Of a stretch of DNA of 64,000 nucleotides, positions 9,327 through 18,835 are shown piece by piece. The notes under the pieces are model-generated. The model was not told where the DNA came from. It did not search any database and worked only from the letters and a program-made list of their open reading frames with translations. The position numbers were made by a program, and so were the translations under genes. Position 1 is the stretch's first letter. Every line of letters starts with the position of its first letter. This DNA comes from Deltaproteobacteria bacterium (GTDB lineage Bacteria > Desulfobacterota > BSN033 > UBA1163). The DNA lies in contig JAGVBT010000164.1 of assembly GCA_020059605.1 (NCBI GenBank), positions 55,431 through 119,430 of the forward strand, written 5' to 3'.

Positions 9327-10646
9327 TTAAAAATGACCCCTATCAAACTCCGGCGGTTTATAGACTCCAAAGGCAGGGAAAGCCTCGTCATAGACTCCCA
9401 GCTTGATTCCGATATTTTTTACCATTCTGGACATCAGGATTTTAGCCGCCCTTTTTTTGGGGAGGCTTTTAAGGACAATTGACATAACCGTATCAAGGAT
9501 TGGAGGTGGACAACCTTTTATTTTAATCCCATCTTTTAAATCCTTATTGGCTGAAATAGCACAATTTCCAAGGAGGAAAACTTTTTTAGACTCTTTTTTC
9601 GCCTTTGTCTTTCCTCCCAAACAAATCTCCAATCCATCCAGCGCCACTCCCGGATTATCCTTACAAAAGACACCGCAGAAGGCCGATAGGATTACTGCAC
9701 AACCGGAGCAACAAGATAGATCTGTCTCTTCATGTTGAACAGTAATCCCTTGAATTCCCGCTTGATGAAAGATGTCATCCAAGGAAAGACGCCACTTTAA
9801 AGGTCTTGCGATCTCTTTTACATTCTCTCCCTTCACCTCTACTGCATCCAGTGAAAGGGGCCGCCCCGTTATGGAGCTGAATTCTTTTAGATAGTCAACT
9901 TCCTCCATCTTAATTCCCATGGCTTCAGCTCCAACAATATCGCAAGAAAAAACATCTCTTCCGGCAATCAAGAGATTTGTCCGGTAAGAAGTTCCCAGAA
10001 AATCAGGGCCCCTTTCCATTGCATAAATTCCGTCAATGATCGTCAGGGAAGTCTTTATCTTCGTATTCAACAGGGCAATCAGATGGGCTATATCATGCTT
10101 GTGGAACTTTTTCTTGGACTCAATTGCCAAACACCCCTTTAAGTTTTTCATGCCAAGGGAGACCTTTGTCTGTCGATGAGCTTTTAAAACAGGCAGATTG
10201 ATCAGGAAGTCCGATTCTAACGCCCACTTCGAAATCTTGACCTTGACCTCCTCCAATTCCACTTCTTCGAATGGCTCCGAATTAAAATCGACCAGTTTTG
10301 CACCATATCTTTTTGCCACCTTTCCAATACCAGACCATTCGTATCCTTTGTAAGTGCTTGAGCCTAATTCCTTATTGGGGATAGCGCCCTCACCAATCGT
10401 AATATCCCTGCACCCTTGGTCCCGCAGAAGCTCAAGAAGGTGACCGACAACAGCGGAAGTTGTGACAACCCCAAAAGGAGGTAACTTTTTTGTGCCGCCC
10501 CATAGGATATTCGGTTTTAAAAGAATCTTATGATCCGGTTTTAACTCTTCGAAACCGCCGCAAAGCTGAATAGCTTTTCTTAAGGCATTCGAGGTTCCGT
10601 CATATTTCACAACTGCAACTTTCCATTTTGGTTCATCTGTTTCCAT
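9327..10646 (-). CDS. DUF362-family protein with Cys-rich C-terminus
   Basis: VAVVKYDG...LKPNILW...VVTTSAVVGHLLELLRDQGCRDITIGEGA...LINLPVLKAHRQTKVSLGMKNLKGCL typical of DUF362; C-terminal CSGC...CGVFC...C...GC. Confidence 0.8.
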   Translation of the reverse strand: METDEPKWKVAVVKYDGTSNALRKAIQLCGGFEELKPDHKILLKPNILWGGTKKLPPFGVVTTSAVVGHLLELLRDQGCRDITIGEGAIPNKELGSSTYKGYEWSGIGKVAKRYGAKLVDFNSEPFEEVELEEVKVKISKWALESDFLINLPVLKAHRQTKVSLGMKNLKGCLAIESKKKFHKHDIAHLIALLNTKIKTSLTIIDGIYAMERGPDFLGTSYRTNLLIAGRDVFSCDIVGAEAMGIKMEEVDYLKEFSSITGRPLSLDAVEVKGENVKEIARPLKWRLSLDDIFHQAGIQGITVQHEETDLSCCSGCAVILSAFCGVFCKDNPGVALDGLEICLGGKTKAKKESKKVFLLGNCAISANKDLKDGIKIKGCPPPILDTVMSIVLKSLPKKRAAKILMSRMVKNIGIKLGVYDEAFPAFGVYKPPEFDRGHF

Positions 10647-10697
10647 TTGCTGCCCCTCTTTCTTTTTTGTGATTCTTTGAACACCCTAACACCTTAT

Positions 10698-11759
10698 CTA
10701 AGGTAATTTATATTTTCCGATCCGATCGTTATGTAAACTGCCCAGGTAGAGATAGCCGCCATATTCCCTGGCGGAAGTGATCTCTTTCAGGTGTTTTCCG
10801 GTGGGTTCATGTAAGCTTTGGGTAATTTTCCCCTGTTCATCCAGAACCAAGACCAGGCCATAAGGCTTTGGCTTAGGCCAGAATGCTTTGGGCAGTTTGG
10901 ACATTTGAGCTTTGAGAAAGGGAGAGGGATGGAGTTTGTCCGCGGTTTCATTTCGAACCGTGAAAAGAGCCAGCCAAAATGTTCCCTTGCGGTTGTTTGA
11001 AATGTTATCAGGAAATCCTGGCAGATTATCAATAAAGATTTCGTGCGTTCCCGCTTTAGAGCCCTTCAGCCAGTACCGGACGATCCTGTAACGGTAAGTC
11101 TCATTGATCAAAACGAAGTCTTCCTGCCGAGATAAGGCCACGCCGTTGGCAAAGTAAAGGTTCTTCAATAGAACCCTAATCTGGCCCGTGGCAGGGTCGT
11201 AGCTCAGGAATCTCCCGTAGGGTTTTGCTTCCAAGAGGTCATAGAGATACTTATCTTGCTCATATTTAGAGCTTGCATCCGTAAAATAGATGGTCCCATC
11301 GCTGGAAATATCGAGGGCATCGGTGAACTTAAAGGGAACTCCATCCGCCGAGGTGGCCAGAACCTTAATCTTCCCCTGGGGATCAATAAAGAGCAGGCCC
11401 TTATAGGCATCGCAGACGATGAGGTTTTCATTCTTATCAAATTGGAGACCCAGGGGGCGACCTTTGGTCTCGGCAAACGTTTCCAGCTTGCCATCCGGCA
11501 GAAGACGCATGATTTTTCCGTCCTGCGTTCCTCCATAGATGCGACCCTGGCTGTCCACTGCCACTTCTTCCGGACCATTCATCTTCCCCAGGGCCAAAAG
11601 TTCGGCCTTCTGCAAAAGGTTGTTCGGTGCCAGCACACCCGTTAACTCAGGCGCTTTAGGAGGGCTGTAAGCCGCCGGATCAATGGGGGCCGATTGGAGG
11701 AGAAAGATGATGATTAGAATCGCCAGAATTCCGACTACCCCGATGATGATCTTTTTCAT
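10698..11759 (-). CDS. SMP-30/gluconolactonase/strictosidine synthase-like beta-propeller, membrane anchored
   Basis: MKKIIIGVVGILAILIIIFLLQS anchor; GPEEVAVDSQGRIYGGTQDGKIMRL...RPLGLQFDKNENLIVCDAYKGLLFI...FTDALDISSDGTIYFTDASSKY...NGVALSRQEDFVLINETYRYRIVRYWL. Internal ATG preferred over the ORF track start at 12029. Confidence 0.85.
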   Translation of the reverse strand: MKKIIIGVVGILAILIIIFLLQSAPIDPAAYSPPKAPELTGVLAPNNLLQKAELLALGKMNGPEEVAVDSQGRIYGGTQDGKIMRLLPDGKLETFAETKGRPLGLQFDKNENLIVCDAYKGLLFIDPQGKIKVLATSADGVPFKFTDALDISSDGTIYFTDASSKYEQDKYLYDLLEAKPYGRFLSYDPATGQIRVLLKNLYFANGVALSRQEDFVLINETYRYRIVRYWLKGSKAGTHEIFIDNLPGFPDNISNNRKGTFWLALFTVRNETADKLHPSPFLKAQMSKLPKAFWPKPKPYGLVLVLDEQGKITQSLHEPTGKHLKEITSAREYGGYLYLGSLHNDRIGKYKLP

Positions 11760-11967
11760 ACCCCGATTCTCCTTCTTAAAAATGGGAAGTACCCCTATTT
11801 TTTGATGCCACCAACCCGTGCATGGGCTCTCTGGGTTGAGAGGATGAAGCCGACAACAACTAATAACATGCCGATTAGCGGAGCAACCCATGGTGGAGAT
11901 GCGGGTGTGCCCCTTATAGATAACAGCACTGCAGAATCTCGACCCTTCTAAGGTTCTCGATATGGAC

Positions 11968-12261
11968 TTATGCCTGAACACTGACCTTATAGCGTTCTCC
12001 GGCAGGTGGCCCAGCAAGAACCCCTCCAAGTTTACCCATTAACTCCTTGTAGAGGGGGCTGGTTTCAAATGCTGCCAGGTCGGCTTCTGTCTCCCAAAGG
12101 TTGATGGAGATGGCTTTTCCCGTATCGGTCTGTGTCAGGAGAAGCTGCCCTTTGAATCCCTTCTGGTCTTTCATAATCGGCACAATAGAATCTTTAACTA
12201 TGCGACTTGCTTCATCGATCTTGCCAAGCTGAAACTGGATATTCACCGCTCTTGCGTGCAT
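11968..12261 (-). CDS. Antibiotic biosynthesis monooxygenase (ABM)-like small protein
   Basis: 97-aa dimeric ferredoxin-like pattern: KDQKGFKGQLLLTQTDTGKAISINLWETEADLAAFETSPLYKELM. Confidence 0.65.
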   Translation of the reverse strand: MHARAVNIQFQLGKIDEASRIVKDSIVPIMKDQKGFKGQLLLTQTDTGKAISINLWETEADLAAFETSPLYKELMGKLGGVLAGPPAGERYKVSVQA

Positions 12262-12297
12262 GGTTACACCTCCTTCTGGATAGGGTTACCAATCGTA

Positions 12298-12927
12298 CTA
12301 CTTCAATGGAGCCAAGGTACCCGTACAGCTATTTCCCTGTCTTTTAAATTTCATGTCTAACTTAAACTGCTCAGCCACCCACATCGGATAGGTGCTCTGA
12401 CAGCCCACAAGGCAAATATCTTCTGTATCCGGGAAATCGAGTATTTTGCAACGGGGAAAATCAATCATGGCTTTGTTCTGAGTCAATTCAGTCACAGAGA
12501 AGGGTGTTAACCACTGTTGTTGGTAACTCATCTGCTTAGATGTCATGGCGAAGGCTGTGCCTGGAGAAAAAAACCTTATGAGTTTTAAAAGAAGCAAAGT
12601 CGGACTATCATTTTTCTTTATAAGTGCCTCGATTTGAGCACGCTCGAATTTCTTAATACCGTCTTCACCCATCTCCTTCCGAATAAAGGTGTAAATATTT
12701 TTCAATAGCCAGATCCAGTTACTGTAAGCTACCTCGTACTTTTCCTCAAAGGGAACTCCCTCAGGGATGGGTTTAAATCCCATCTGCCAGATTCCCTTAA
12801 GTTTACTTACCGCCTGATCCCCCAAGTGTTTCTGAACAAAAGGGAGGATAAAAGATTCATCAAACTTTACATTATCCATCACCTTGGCAAACTTCTCCCT
12901 ATATGGCATCTCTTTAATTTTTATCAT
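12298..12927 (-). CDS. Conserved hypothetical protein (possibly L-2-amino-thiazoline-4-carboxylate hydrolase-like)
   Basis: 209-aa ORF with RBS region upstream, same strand as neighbours; family call is a weak impression only. Confidence 0.6.
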   Translation of the reverse strand: MIKIKEMPYREKFAKVMDNVKFDESFILPFVQKHLGDQAVSKLKGIWQMGFKPIPEGVPFEEKYEVAYSNWIWLLKNIYTFIRKEMGEDGIKKFERAQIEALIKKNDSPTLLLLKLIRFFSPGTAFAMTSKQMSYQQQWLTPFSVTELTQNKAMIDFPRCKILDFPDTEDICLVGCQSTYPMWVAEQFKLDMKFKRQGNSCTGTLAPLK

Positions 12928-13415
12928 GGTATCCTCCTTTCTTAGAATGTATTTTCTGGTTAAAAGTGTTACGAAAGGGTTGGCTTTGTCAGGATTATAT
13001 TTTGTTTCTTTGGAAGACCTTTAAAACAATCGGAAAGGAGAAGAGATTGAGAATAACAGTAAGTTGTGATGGAGAATTCTATGTCAGAATGAAATTTTAA
13101 AGGTCTTTCCCCATCCACCCCCCCCTTTGGAAAGAGCCCCTTTGGGGGATTGCTGAATAAACAATACCACAACGAACCCCCTTGTCAATATATAATTGAG
13201 CTTGTGAAAATTATCTTTAACAAATTACCATTTGAAACCTCACATGACAACAGGGGGCGTTACACACCGTATTTGCATTGCCCCATTGTGATGCCTTGAT
13301 GTTGGAAAGCAGGAAGAAACACCCCTTCTTGTTTTTATTGACCTTGATGGCTTAATCTGTTAAATTCTGATTAATATTAGAGGTAATCATTTCCATCAGA
13401 AGGAGGTTTTTTTGG

Positions 13416-13685
13416 ATGATCCAAGAATATGAAGAGCTGGAAGTAGCCGAATATGAAACGAAATTTACTAAAGACAAAAGTCTTCTCATCTCTATTGGGG
13501 GCATCATTTCAGGCAGTTCCCTCTTAAACGCTAAGATTAGCACCTTAGGGGGGCCAACCGAAGAAAAGATTTTTTCCGTAGGAGATCACCTAAAATATGA
13601 TGCAGGTGATCCAGGCATCTTTGATGTCCGTTTGTTTGCCCTTCGGAATAATGTTGCCAAGTTCCTGGTAGCGCGAATCAAGTAA
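13416..13685 (+). CDS. Hypothetical protein, 89 aa
   Basis: Preceded by AGAAGGAGG RBS; followed by a hairpin terminator. Confidence 0.6.
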   Translation: MIQEYEELEVAEYETKFTKDKSLLISIGGIISGSSLLNAKISTLGGPTEEKIFSVGDHLKYDAGDPGIFDVRLFALRNNVAKFLVARIK

Positions 13686-13771
13686 TTCCTATGCTCATTT
13701 ATCGTGTCTGTTACCAGGTAATCCGGTTGGATTAGAATTGACAGGCTCAACGAGAAATGATCTTTGCTTTA

Positions 13772-13807
13772 CCCCGTTAGAAAATAGAAGACTTTCTAAC
13801 GGGGTTT
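13772..13807 (+). terminator. Candidate intrinsic terminator
   Basis: CCCCGTTAGAAA / TTTCTAACGGGG, 12-bp arms, followed by TTT. Confidence 0.55.
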
Positions 13808-13841
13808 ACATCTTTCACCTGCCTGCAGTGCTAAGTTCATC

Positions 13842-14105
13842 TTGGCGGTAATGATTAGACATGAAATGGGTGAACTGATGCATAAGATGAAAGAGATCAT
13901 AGAGGAAGTCGAATCCCTTCCCGTTGAGCAAAGGGCAATGTTTATTGACTCTTTACTCCAATCACTTAATCCGCCGTCCATGGAAATCGATAGAGAAGGG
14001 GCCGAGGTTGCCAAGCGTCGTCTTGCCGAATTACGATCTGGCAGCGTGAAACCGATTCCTGGAGATGAGGTATTTGCAAAAATCCGGGAGCACTTTGAGA
14101 AATGA
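13842..14105 (+). CDS. Addiction-module antitoxin-like protein
   Basis: MKEIIEEVESLPVEQRAMFIDSLLQSLNPPSMEIDREGAEVAKRRLAELRSGSVKPIPGDEVFAKIRE matches the putative addiction module component pattern; followed immediately by a ParE/RelE-like sequence. Confidence 0.75.
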   Translation: MAVMIRHEMGELMHKMKEIIEEVESLPVEQRAMFIDSLLQSLNPPSMEIDREGAEVAKRRLAELRSGSVKPIPGDEVFAKIREHFEK

Positions 14106-14367
14106 CGTTCTCATTTCATCCGGAGGCGGAAACAGAGTTCCTTGAGGCCATAAATTACTACGAAGACAGCGAACGCGGTCTCGGCTATGATTTTTCAATC
14201 GAGGTGTTTGCGACTATTCAAAACATTGTCATCCCCCAACTGCCTGGCCGGTCATAGAAGAAGGTGCCCGGCGGTGTCTTATACATCGCTTTCCGTACGG
14301 CGTTATCTACAGTATTGAGCAGGAAAAGATCTACATCCTTGCGGTAATGCATCTACGCTGCGTTTAA
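14102..14367 (+). pseudogene. RelE/ParE-family toxin, frameshifted
   Basis: MTFSFHPEAETEFLEAINYYEDSERGLGYDFSIEVFATIQNIV then frameshift near 14228-14237; reading resumes as HPPTAWPVIEEGARRCLIHRFPYGVIYSIEQEKIYILAVMHLRCV*. Confidence 0.75.
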
Positions 14368-14592
14368 CTTGTTATTGAACGTTTTCTGAAAATTAGTGTT
14401 CTTAAACACGCCAGGATTCAGTGAGGCGATTGAGACCTGCACATCAAAACCTGATCCAAAAATTTTCTTTCAGTTTTTCCTTTTGAAAGACCCCTTTCTT
14501 TCTCCAGACATAGGAACCAAATGTCCTTTGTCAACGGCTGACCCATTATGCTTCTTCCCCAAGTTGTTTTAGAACCTACGTCCCCTTTGTTT

Positions 14593-15064
14593 GACGGTGT
14601 GAAGCCCCAGCACAGGCGGATGAAACGGAAATTGGGAAAGTTTTCTCTTTGCCCAAACAACAAAATTGACTATTACCGCTCATTTACTAATCAGTCCATA
14701 ATTGTATGGACACTGAAGACTAAATCCCTCCTCCTCTCCCTTTACAAAAGGGAGGAATTACCCCTCTTTGGCAAAGAGGGGCGAGGGGAGATTTTTAGAA
14801 GATATGTCTTTTCAATTATGGACTCCTTAGTAACTGCCCCCATTTCTTCCTTTCCCCGATGAAGGAGGTAAATGTCTCATGTCAAGGATTGACCCCTCAT
14901 GCTCGTGTCTATCAACCCTTTTTCCTTATGTGAAACTCCCCACCCACAGGGCGAGGCTTCTCGGTAAGGAAATTTCGTATATATTGTGTCCCTTGACCCC
15001 GCCTATCCCGATCGAGCGGGACCGGGCACATGCCGGTCAAAAAAATAGAACCGTCCCCTTTTCC
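14593..15064. repeat. Dispersed repeat copy A (interrupted by an insertion of about 107 bp)
   Basis: Near-identical to 21570-21969: gacggtgtgaagccccagcacaggcggat... through ...tagaaccgtccccttttcct. Confidence 0.9.
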
Positions 15065-15081
15065 TTTATCTCGGGTGTGCG

Positions 15082-15855
15082 TTAGAACTGTACACGCTGG
15101 GTGATGCAGCCGTCGCAAATCAGGTTTGTTCCGGTGATGAAACTGGCGCGCGGGCTGGCCAGGAACACCACCGCATTTGCCACCTCTTCCGGTGTGCCCA
15201 TACGGCCCATGGGATTGCGATCTAATGCTTGGCGGTACCGGTCGGGCATGTTCTGCTCTATCACGTTCCACACCCCGCCCTTGAAATAGACGGTACCTGG
15301 CGAGACCACGTTAGCGCGTATGTTCTTGGCCGCGAGGTCCCGCGCCAGAGACTTGATGTAGGGCAGGATGGCGGCTTTCACGCTCCCGTAAGCGCCGCGC
15401 GGACCCAGACCTCCCACCTCGACCGCGGCCGCTGATCCGACGACGACAATGGTGCCGGCCCCCGACTTCTCAAGGAACGGCACCGCCGCCTCGCAGCCGC
15501 GCAGGGTTCCGAGCACGTCGATCTCGAAGCTTTTCTTCCACGAGGCCTCGTCGTTGCCGACACCAAACGCGCTCACGTTGGAGATAAAAATGTCGAGGCC
15601 ACCGAGCGCCTCGGCAGTTGACTTGACGAAACCGGTGAGCTGGGCGCCATCAGCCACGTCCACTGCTGACCCAAAGGCTTTAACGCCCTTCGCCTTGAAG
15701 GCGGTTACAGCTTCCTCGATCTGGGCGGTAGTACGGGCGCAGATGCCGATGTCACAGCCTTCCTCGACCAGGAGGTTGGCGATGGCGCGTCCGATGCCGC
15801 GTGTGCCGCCCGTGACGATAGCCTTCTTACCCTTCAGTCCGAGATCCATACTCAT
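15082..15855 (-). CDS. SDR-family oxidoreductase
   Basis: GGTRGIGRAIANLL (TGxxxGIG), ISNVSAFG, YGSVKAA (YxxxK), C-terminal ASFITGTNLICDGC. Confidence 0.93.
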   Translation of the reverse strand: MSMDLGLKGKKAIVTGGTRGIGRAIANLLVEEGCDIGICARTTAQIEEAVTAFKAKGVKAFGSAVDVADGAQLTGFVKSTAEALGGLDIFISNVSAFGVGNDEASWKKSFEIDVLGTLRGCEAAVPFLEKSGAGTIVVVGSAAAVEVGGLGPRGAYGSVKAAILPYIKSLARDLAAKNIRANVVSPGTVYFKGGVWNVIEQNMPDRYRQALDRNPMGRMGTPEEVANAVVFLASPRASFITGTNLICDGCITQRVQF

Positions 15856-15985
15856 TTCCTCCTTTCTGATAGCCTAAGAAACTTAAAAAACGCTTCACTT
15901 GTCAATATGAAGCTTCCCGGCCACCCCGTTAGGACGGGGCAGGGACGCCGGGGCTTCCCGGCAATGTAATACCATTCATTATATT

Positions 15986-16037
15986 GTGCCCCTTGCCCCC
16001 GCGCACAGCGCGGTGCTTGAGGGGCACGTTCCGGTCA
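15986..16037. repeat. Palindromic element ending in ...GGGGCACGTTCCGGTCAAAAA
   Basis: gtgcccct...aggggcac arms with inner ccgcgc/gcgcgg; closely related to the insertion in repeat copy A (14979-15045). Confidence 0.65.
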
Positions 16038-16255
16038 AAAACGGATTGTGAATACCGAATGATCGATGCCTGGCACCAAGTTGTTTGTCCTCATATACAA
16101 GTGCTTTATTTTGGTTCATCCGGGTATTGAGTGGATAACCTCCCCTTATGTTAAGGGGAGGTGTGGAAGGGTTATGCTTTCAAATATTCTGAACGAACTG
16201 CCTCATATCCCACCGCCGTTGCTTTAATGCTGGATCATTCCGAAGGAATTTCATA

Positions 16256-16300
16256 CCCCCCCTTCATCCCCCCTTATCTTAAGGGGGGATGAAGGGGGGG
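16256..16300. repeat. Perfect 21-bp-arm hairpin, 3-nt loop
   Basis: cccccccttcatcccccctta tct taaggggggatgaaggggggg. Confidence 0.9.
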
Positions 16301-16344
16301 TACGAGAGAGGGGGAAAGCACCTACACAAAAGCCGGAAGAAAAT

Positions 16345-18222
16345 TTATTTTGAACCCAGCCTGCCGGCATTTTGTAATTTGTCAGCCACACTTTTCATGC
16401 CCAATTGTTCGAGTTTGCCTCTGGTCGGTCTGCCGTTAGCAGGATTCCAACCCCGGGCGACGTAGAACCTGTCTTTTAATGCCTCCCATTTAGTCCTATC
16501 CAGGGGCTCCGCCAGAGACTTGGTCCCACCAGCCAGCCTCTCAAACCAGACAGGACTCAGGTCATCTTGGGCACGTGTCCGGTTCTCCCTCATTACCGCT
16601 ACAGCACGCCGCAAGGTATATATTCGATCGCCGGCTTCCCACAACCTATCCACGGAATAGTCAACGCCAGTGACAGCGGAAAGCATGCTGGATTCAAAAA
16701 TGCGGATATCCATCGCCGGCGGATGAAAGAAGTTGGACGGCATGCTTGCATATTCGCAGATCGGCATAGAATTTTTAATGCTCTGGTGATTCTGCACCCA
16801 GGCGGTCTGGTATTCTGTTCGTTCATAGACCATCTTCTTGCCGCCGGCCATATCGCCGCCAGGCAAGCCGAAGTAAGAGGCAATTTTTGCAGAGGGCCCA
16901 AAGCTTGAAACATAGTCATGGCACGAGGAATAGGGGTCACGGCTATCCATCGCCCAGTGCAATGCCGACCCAACATTTTGGATGTGGTGGTTCATATACC
17001 CCCACGCCGGAAAAATTCCATTAAAAAACTTCTGTGCGGCGGGGCCCAGGCTCTCTGCTGCTCTAGCTGTGCCTTTGGAAAGAATGTTCTTGCCACTGGC
17101 CATGCCGTGAAGCAGTTCAGTCAGAAAATCATGATGGGCTTGTTGCCCGCCTAATTGGGGTTTGCCAGCATGATCAATCATAGGGATGGAAGTCAACCCA
17201 AGCTTTTTCTTGTCCACGATGCCGTACTGTACGGCACGCAGCCAATTCATAATCCCAAGCAGTTCATAGTTATTAATTCCCAGTTTCTGAGATAAGATAT
17301 TGCCTTCCCAGTACCCTTCCGAACTGCCGCCGCTGTGATATCCGTACCAGGCTTCAACGCACATCTGAGCCCCTTTTCCGATGCCCGGAATATCATAAAA
17401 ACCCATGCACTGATAGGGGCAACCATGGCATCCCGCTATTCGTTTGAGACGATTTGCACGCATATCTGCAGCGATGGCGCCTCCGCATAAAGGATATCTG
17501 CCCCAGGACTGCGCCCCACCCACCAGCCATTCCTTGGCATCCATCCGTTCTTGTTGGAGCTTCGTCAATGCATCCGGCCTGGCTACCTTCAACGTACCGG
17601 TACCTTTGACAACGATAGCCTTGAGGTTCTTGGAGCCCAGGACCGCACCATATCCGCCCTGTCCGGCCGCACTGGCGGTCTCGTTAAGGATGATCGCAAC
17701 ACGGCACAAATTCTCTCCTGCCGGTCCAATCGTGAGAACAGCAGCATTAGAATGCTTCTTCATTAAAGATTTCTGTGTTTCGAAAGTATCCAGGCCCCAC
17801 AGAGGTTTGGCGTCCTCAAGCTTCACAACATCATTTAAAATGGAGAGATAGACCGGTTTGTCTGATTTACCGACAATCACCAGTACATCATACCCGGCAT
17901 ACTTGATTTCGGATGCTATTTTCCCCCCGACCCCGGAATAGGCGAATGTTTCCTGCGGATAGGACTGTGGCGCTATCCCGCAAACTTCCGCCCGGTTGAA
18001 AGGTCCCGCCATTCCTGTCACCGGCCCCACAGAAATAAGAAGAGGGTTATCGGGGTCAAAAGCGTCAACCCTGGGGCAGCCCATCTCCCAGAATATCTTG
18101 GTATTCAAACCAACACCGCCCAGGTACTTCTCCGGTTCATAATCAGAGGTGGGGACGGTGTCGATTTTCTTTGTGGTCAGGTCAACCCGGAGTATCTTGC
18201 CGGTCCAGCCGTATGTGCCCAT
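16345..18222 (-). CDS. Aldehyde:ferredoxin oxidoreductase family protein (tungsten-type)
   Basis: GWTGKILRVDLTTKKI, YLGGVGLNTKIFWE, GPVTGMAGPFN, GAVLGSKNLKAIVVKGTG, CHGCPYQC cluster motif. Start chosen at MGTYGW. Confidence 0.93.
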   Translation of the reverse strand: MGTYGWTGKILRVDLTTKKIDTVPTSDYEPEKYLGGVGLNTKIFWEMGCPRVDAFDPDNPLLISVGPVTGMAGPFNRAEVCGIAPQSYPQETFAYSGVGGKIASEIKYAGYDVLVIVGKSDKPVYLSILNDVVKLEDAKPLWGLDTFETQKSLMKKHSNAAVLTIGPAGENLCRVAIILNETASAAGQGGYGAVLGSKNLKAIVVKGTGTLKVARPDALTKLQQERMDAKEWLVGGAQSWGRYPLCGGAIAADMRANRLKRIAGCHGCPYQCMGFYDIPGIGKGAQMCVEAWYGYHSGGSSEGYWEGNILSQKLGINNYELLGIMNWLRAVQYGIVDKKKLGLTSIPMIDHAGKPQLGGQQAHHDFLTELLHGMASGKNILSKGTARAAESLGPAAQKFFNGIFPAWGYMNHHIQNVGSALHWAMDSRDPYSSCHDYVSSFGPSAKIASYFGLPGGDMAGGKKMVYERTEYQTAWVQNHQSIKNSMPICEYASMPSNFFHPPAMDIRIFESSMLSAVTGVDYSVDRLWEAGDRIYTLRRAVAVMRENRTRAQDDLSPVWFERLAGGTKSLAEPLDRTKWEALKDRFYVARGWNPANGRPTRGKLEQLGMKSVADKLQNAGRLGSK

Positions 18223-18224
18223 GT

Positions 18225-18824
18225 CTACCCCCTCTCCTTTCCGGATACCTTCCGCAGGGCGTGCATCGTGCAGTATTCCACACAGATAGGTCCGTCTTTC
18301 CGTCCGCGGCACAGGTCGCATTTAAAGGAGACTTTCTTCACCGGATGCACATTGGCGCGGGGTGGAGTGAACGGACAGGCATCGGAGCATCTACCGCAGC
18401 CCACGCATTCGGCGGTATTCACATATTTCACTCCGGTCTTTTTGTCAACACACAAGGCCACATCTTTCTTTGGACAGGCAAAATAACAGTTGGCCGATTC
18501 ACACTGCTGACAGACGTGGAAGGTATAGGCGGCATTGAATGGGTCGCGCACCAGTTCATTGCGCGCCAGTGAATGTCCATACTCTTTTTCGTGATAGAAA
18601 GCACACATCAGTCCGCAGACGCCGCAACCGGCGCATCTATTTGGGTCGTGCACAATCCGTGTGGACCCAGGAACACTTTCCAGTGTCGGTTGAGTTGCTG
18701 TTTTGATGGCAGTAGGTGTACAGGCGGCCAGGCTGGATGCCGCGCCAAAAGCGAGAACTGCGCCCGCGCCGGTAACGAATTCACGCCTGGTGATCTTCTT
18801 CACTTCGGATTTCTTTTTAGCCAT
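18225..18824 (-). CDS. Tat-signal/lipobox 4Fe-4S ferredoxin-type electron transfer subunit
   Basis: TRREFVTGAGAVLAFGAASSLAAC (twin-arginine plus lipobox LAAC), then CAGCGVCGLMC, CQQCESANCYFACP, CVGCGRCSDACPF, CDLCRGRKDGPICVEYC. Confidence 0.9.
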   Translation of the reverse strand: MAKKKSEVKKITRREFVTGAGAVLAFGAASSLAACTPTAIKTATQPTLESVPGSTRIVHDPNRCAGCGVCGLMCAFYHEKEYGHSLARNELVRDPFNAAYTFHVCQQCESANCYFACPKKDVALCVDKKTGVKYVNTAECVGCGRCSDACPFTPPRANVHPVKKVSFKCDLCRGRKDGPICVEYCTMHALRKVSGKERG

Positions 18825-18835
18825 CGCCACTCCTC

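Noticed and set aside
14548-14862. ORF of 104 aa in repeat copy A and its 84-aa counterpart at 21555-21809
   Set aside because: Both are translations of the non-coding dispersed repeat; frames diverge and no RBS or domain is seen.
16071-16090. TGGCAC as a sigma-54 -24 element
   Set aside because: No GC at the correct -12 spacing (TGGCACCAAGTTGTTTG).
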